Of a stretch of DNA of 12,374 nucleotides, positions 12,242 through 12,374 are shown piece by piece. The notes beneath the pieces are model-generated. The model worked only from the letters and a program-made list of their open reading frames with translations. It ran no database searches and was not told the DNA's origin. Source of the stretch: Spirochaetota bacterium (lineage in GTDB: Bacteria > Spirochaetota > Brevinematia > DTOW01); contig JAPYWX010000037.1 of assembly GCA_028276145.1 (NCBI GenBank), positions 1-12,374 of the forward strand, in the 5' to 3' direction. Made by a program: the position numbers and the translations under genes. Positions within the stretch are counted from its first letter, which is position 1, and each line of letters starts with the position of its first letter.

Positions 12242-12374
12242 ATGATAAAGGTTTTAATAGTTTCAGACAGTGCTGTATTCTCAAAGAATGTCGGTATAAA
12301 GTTAATATCAAAAGGCTACTACGCAAATCACTTATTCCCATCTCAAATTCTTAACGGAGATATAGAAAAACTAA
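12242..12374 (+). CDS. partial gene, possible receiver-like or regulatory protein
   Basis: The first 44 codons of a gene that runs off the window. It begins M-I-K-V-L-I-V-S-D-S-A-V-F, which resembles the first strand and acidic turn of a CheY-type receiver domain (usually V-D-D-S), although only one Asp is present at that turn. An amphipathic helix-like stretch follows. Other Rossmann-like folds would look similar at this length. The start is supported by the strong promoter directly upstream. Function cannot be assigned. Confidence 0.55.
   Translation, partial: MIKVLIVSDSAVFSKNVGIKLISKGYYANHLFPSQILNGDIEKL

Overview
The window looks like chromosomal DNA from an AT-rich spirochaete. The clearest marker is a FlaA-type flagellar filament outer-layer (sheath) protein, a family largely confined to spirochaetes. 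The other genes are housekeeping: glyS, rtcB, nusB, dnaA and tgt. Protein character and low GC suggest a deep-branching lineage, possibly Brevinematales-like; this is inference from the sequence only.

Layout, left to right. Positions 1-314 are gene-free and end in three 17-bp palindromic units followed by a sigma-28-like promoter for flaA (315-1271, +). A perfect 18-bp palindrome follows flaA. A TrkA/KtrA-type RCK protein (1359-2060, +) runs tail-to-tail into, and overlaps by 26 bp, a large minus-strand membrane protein (2035-4335). That protein has a PDZ-like segment, about nine clustered membrane helices, a GAF-like domain and what looks like a degenerate SpoIIE/PP2C domain. Positions 4336-4944 are repeat-rich and carry a Rho-independent terminator on the + strand, several hairpins and a second three-unit array just upstream of the glyS promoter. 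glyS (4945-7011, +) and rtcB (7221-8651, -) converge on another hairpin-rich spacer. rtcB is divergent from nusB (8779-9234, +). An AT-rich 230-bp gap precedes dnaA (9465-10904, +), which is almost fused to tgt (10906-12093, +). The tgt stop codon lies inside the first unit of a five-unit, 16-bp-period palindrome array. After it, a strong promoter drives a partial gene (12242 to the window end) whose start resembles a receiver domain.

Three features stand out. First, the intergenic regions carry tandem short palindromes (5-bp arms, 3-4 nt centre, 16-17 bp period). Their arm sequences change between loci while base pairing is usually kept, which suggests selection on structure or on dyad symmetry. 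Second, four genes (trkA-like, the membrane gene, rtcB and the last partial gene) have a promoter whose -10 box ends only 6-8 nt before the ATG. This predicts leaderless mRNAs, whereas flaA, glyS and dnaA have Shine-Dalgarno sequences. Third, DnaA has a normal AAA+ core, but its DNA-binding domain has lost the basic-loop arginines and has an altered signature motif, and I see no canonical DnaA box in the window.

Functionally the genes cover motility (FlaA), ion or nucleotide-linked regulation (RCK protein, membrane sensor), translation and RNA metabolism (GlyS, RtcB, Tgt), transcription antitermination (NusB) and replication initiation (DnaA). Only dnaA-tgt is convincingly an operon.
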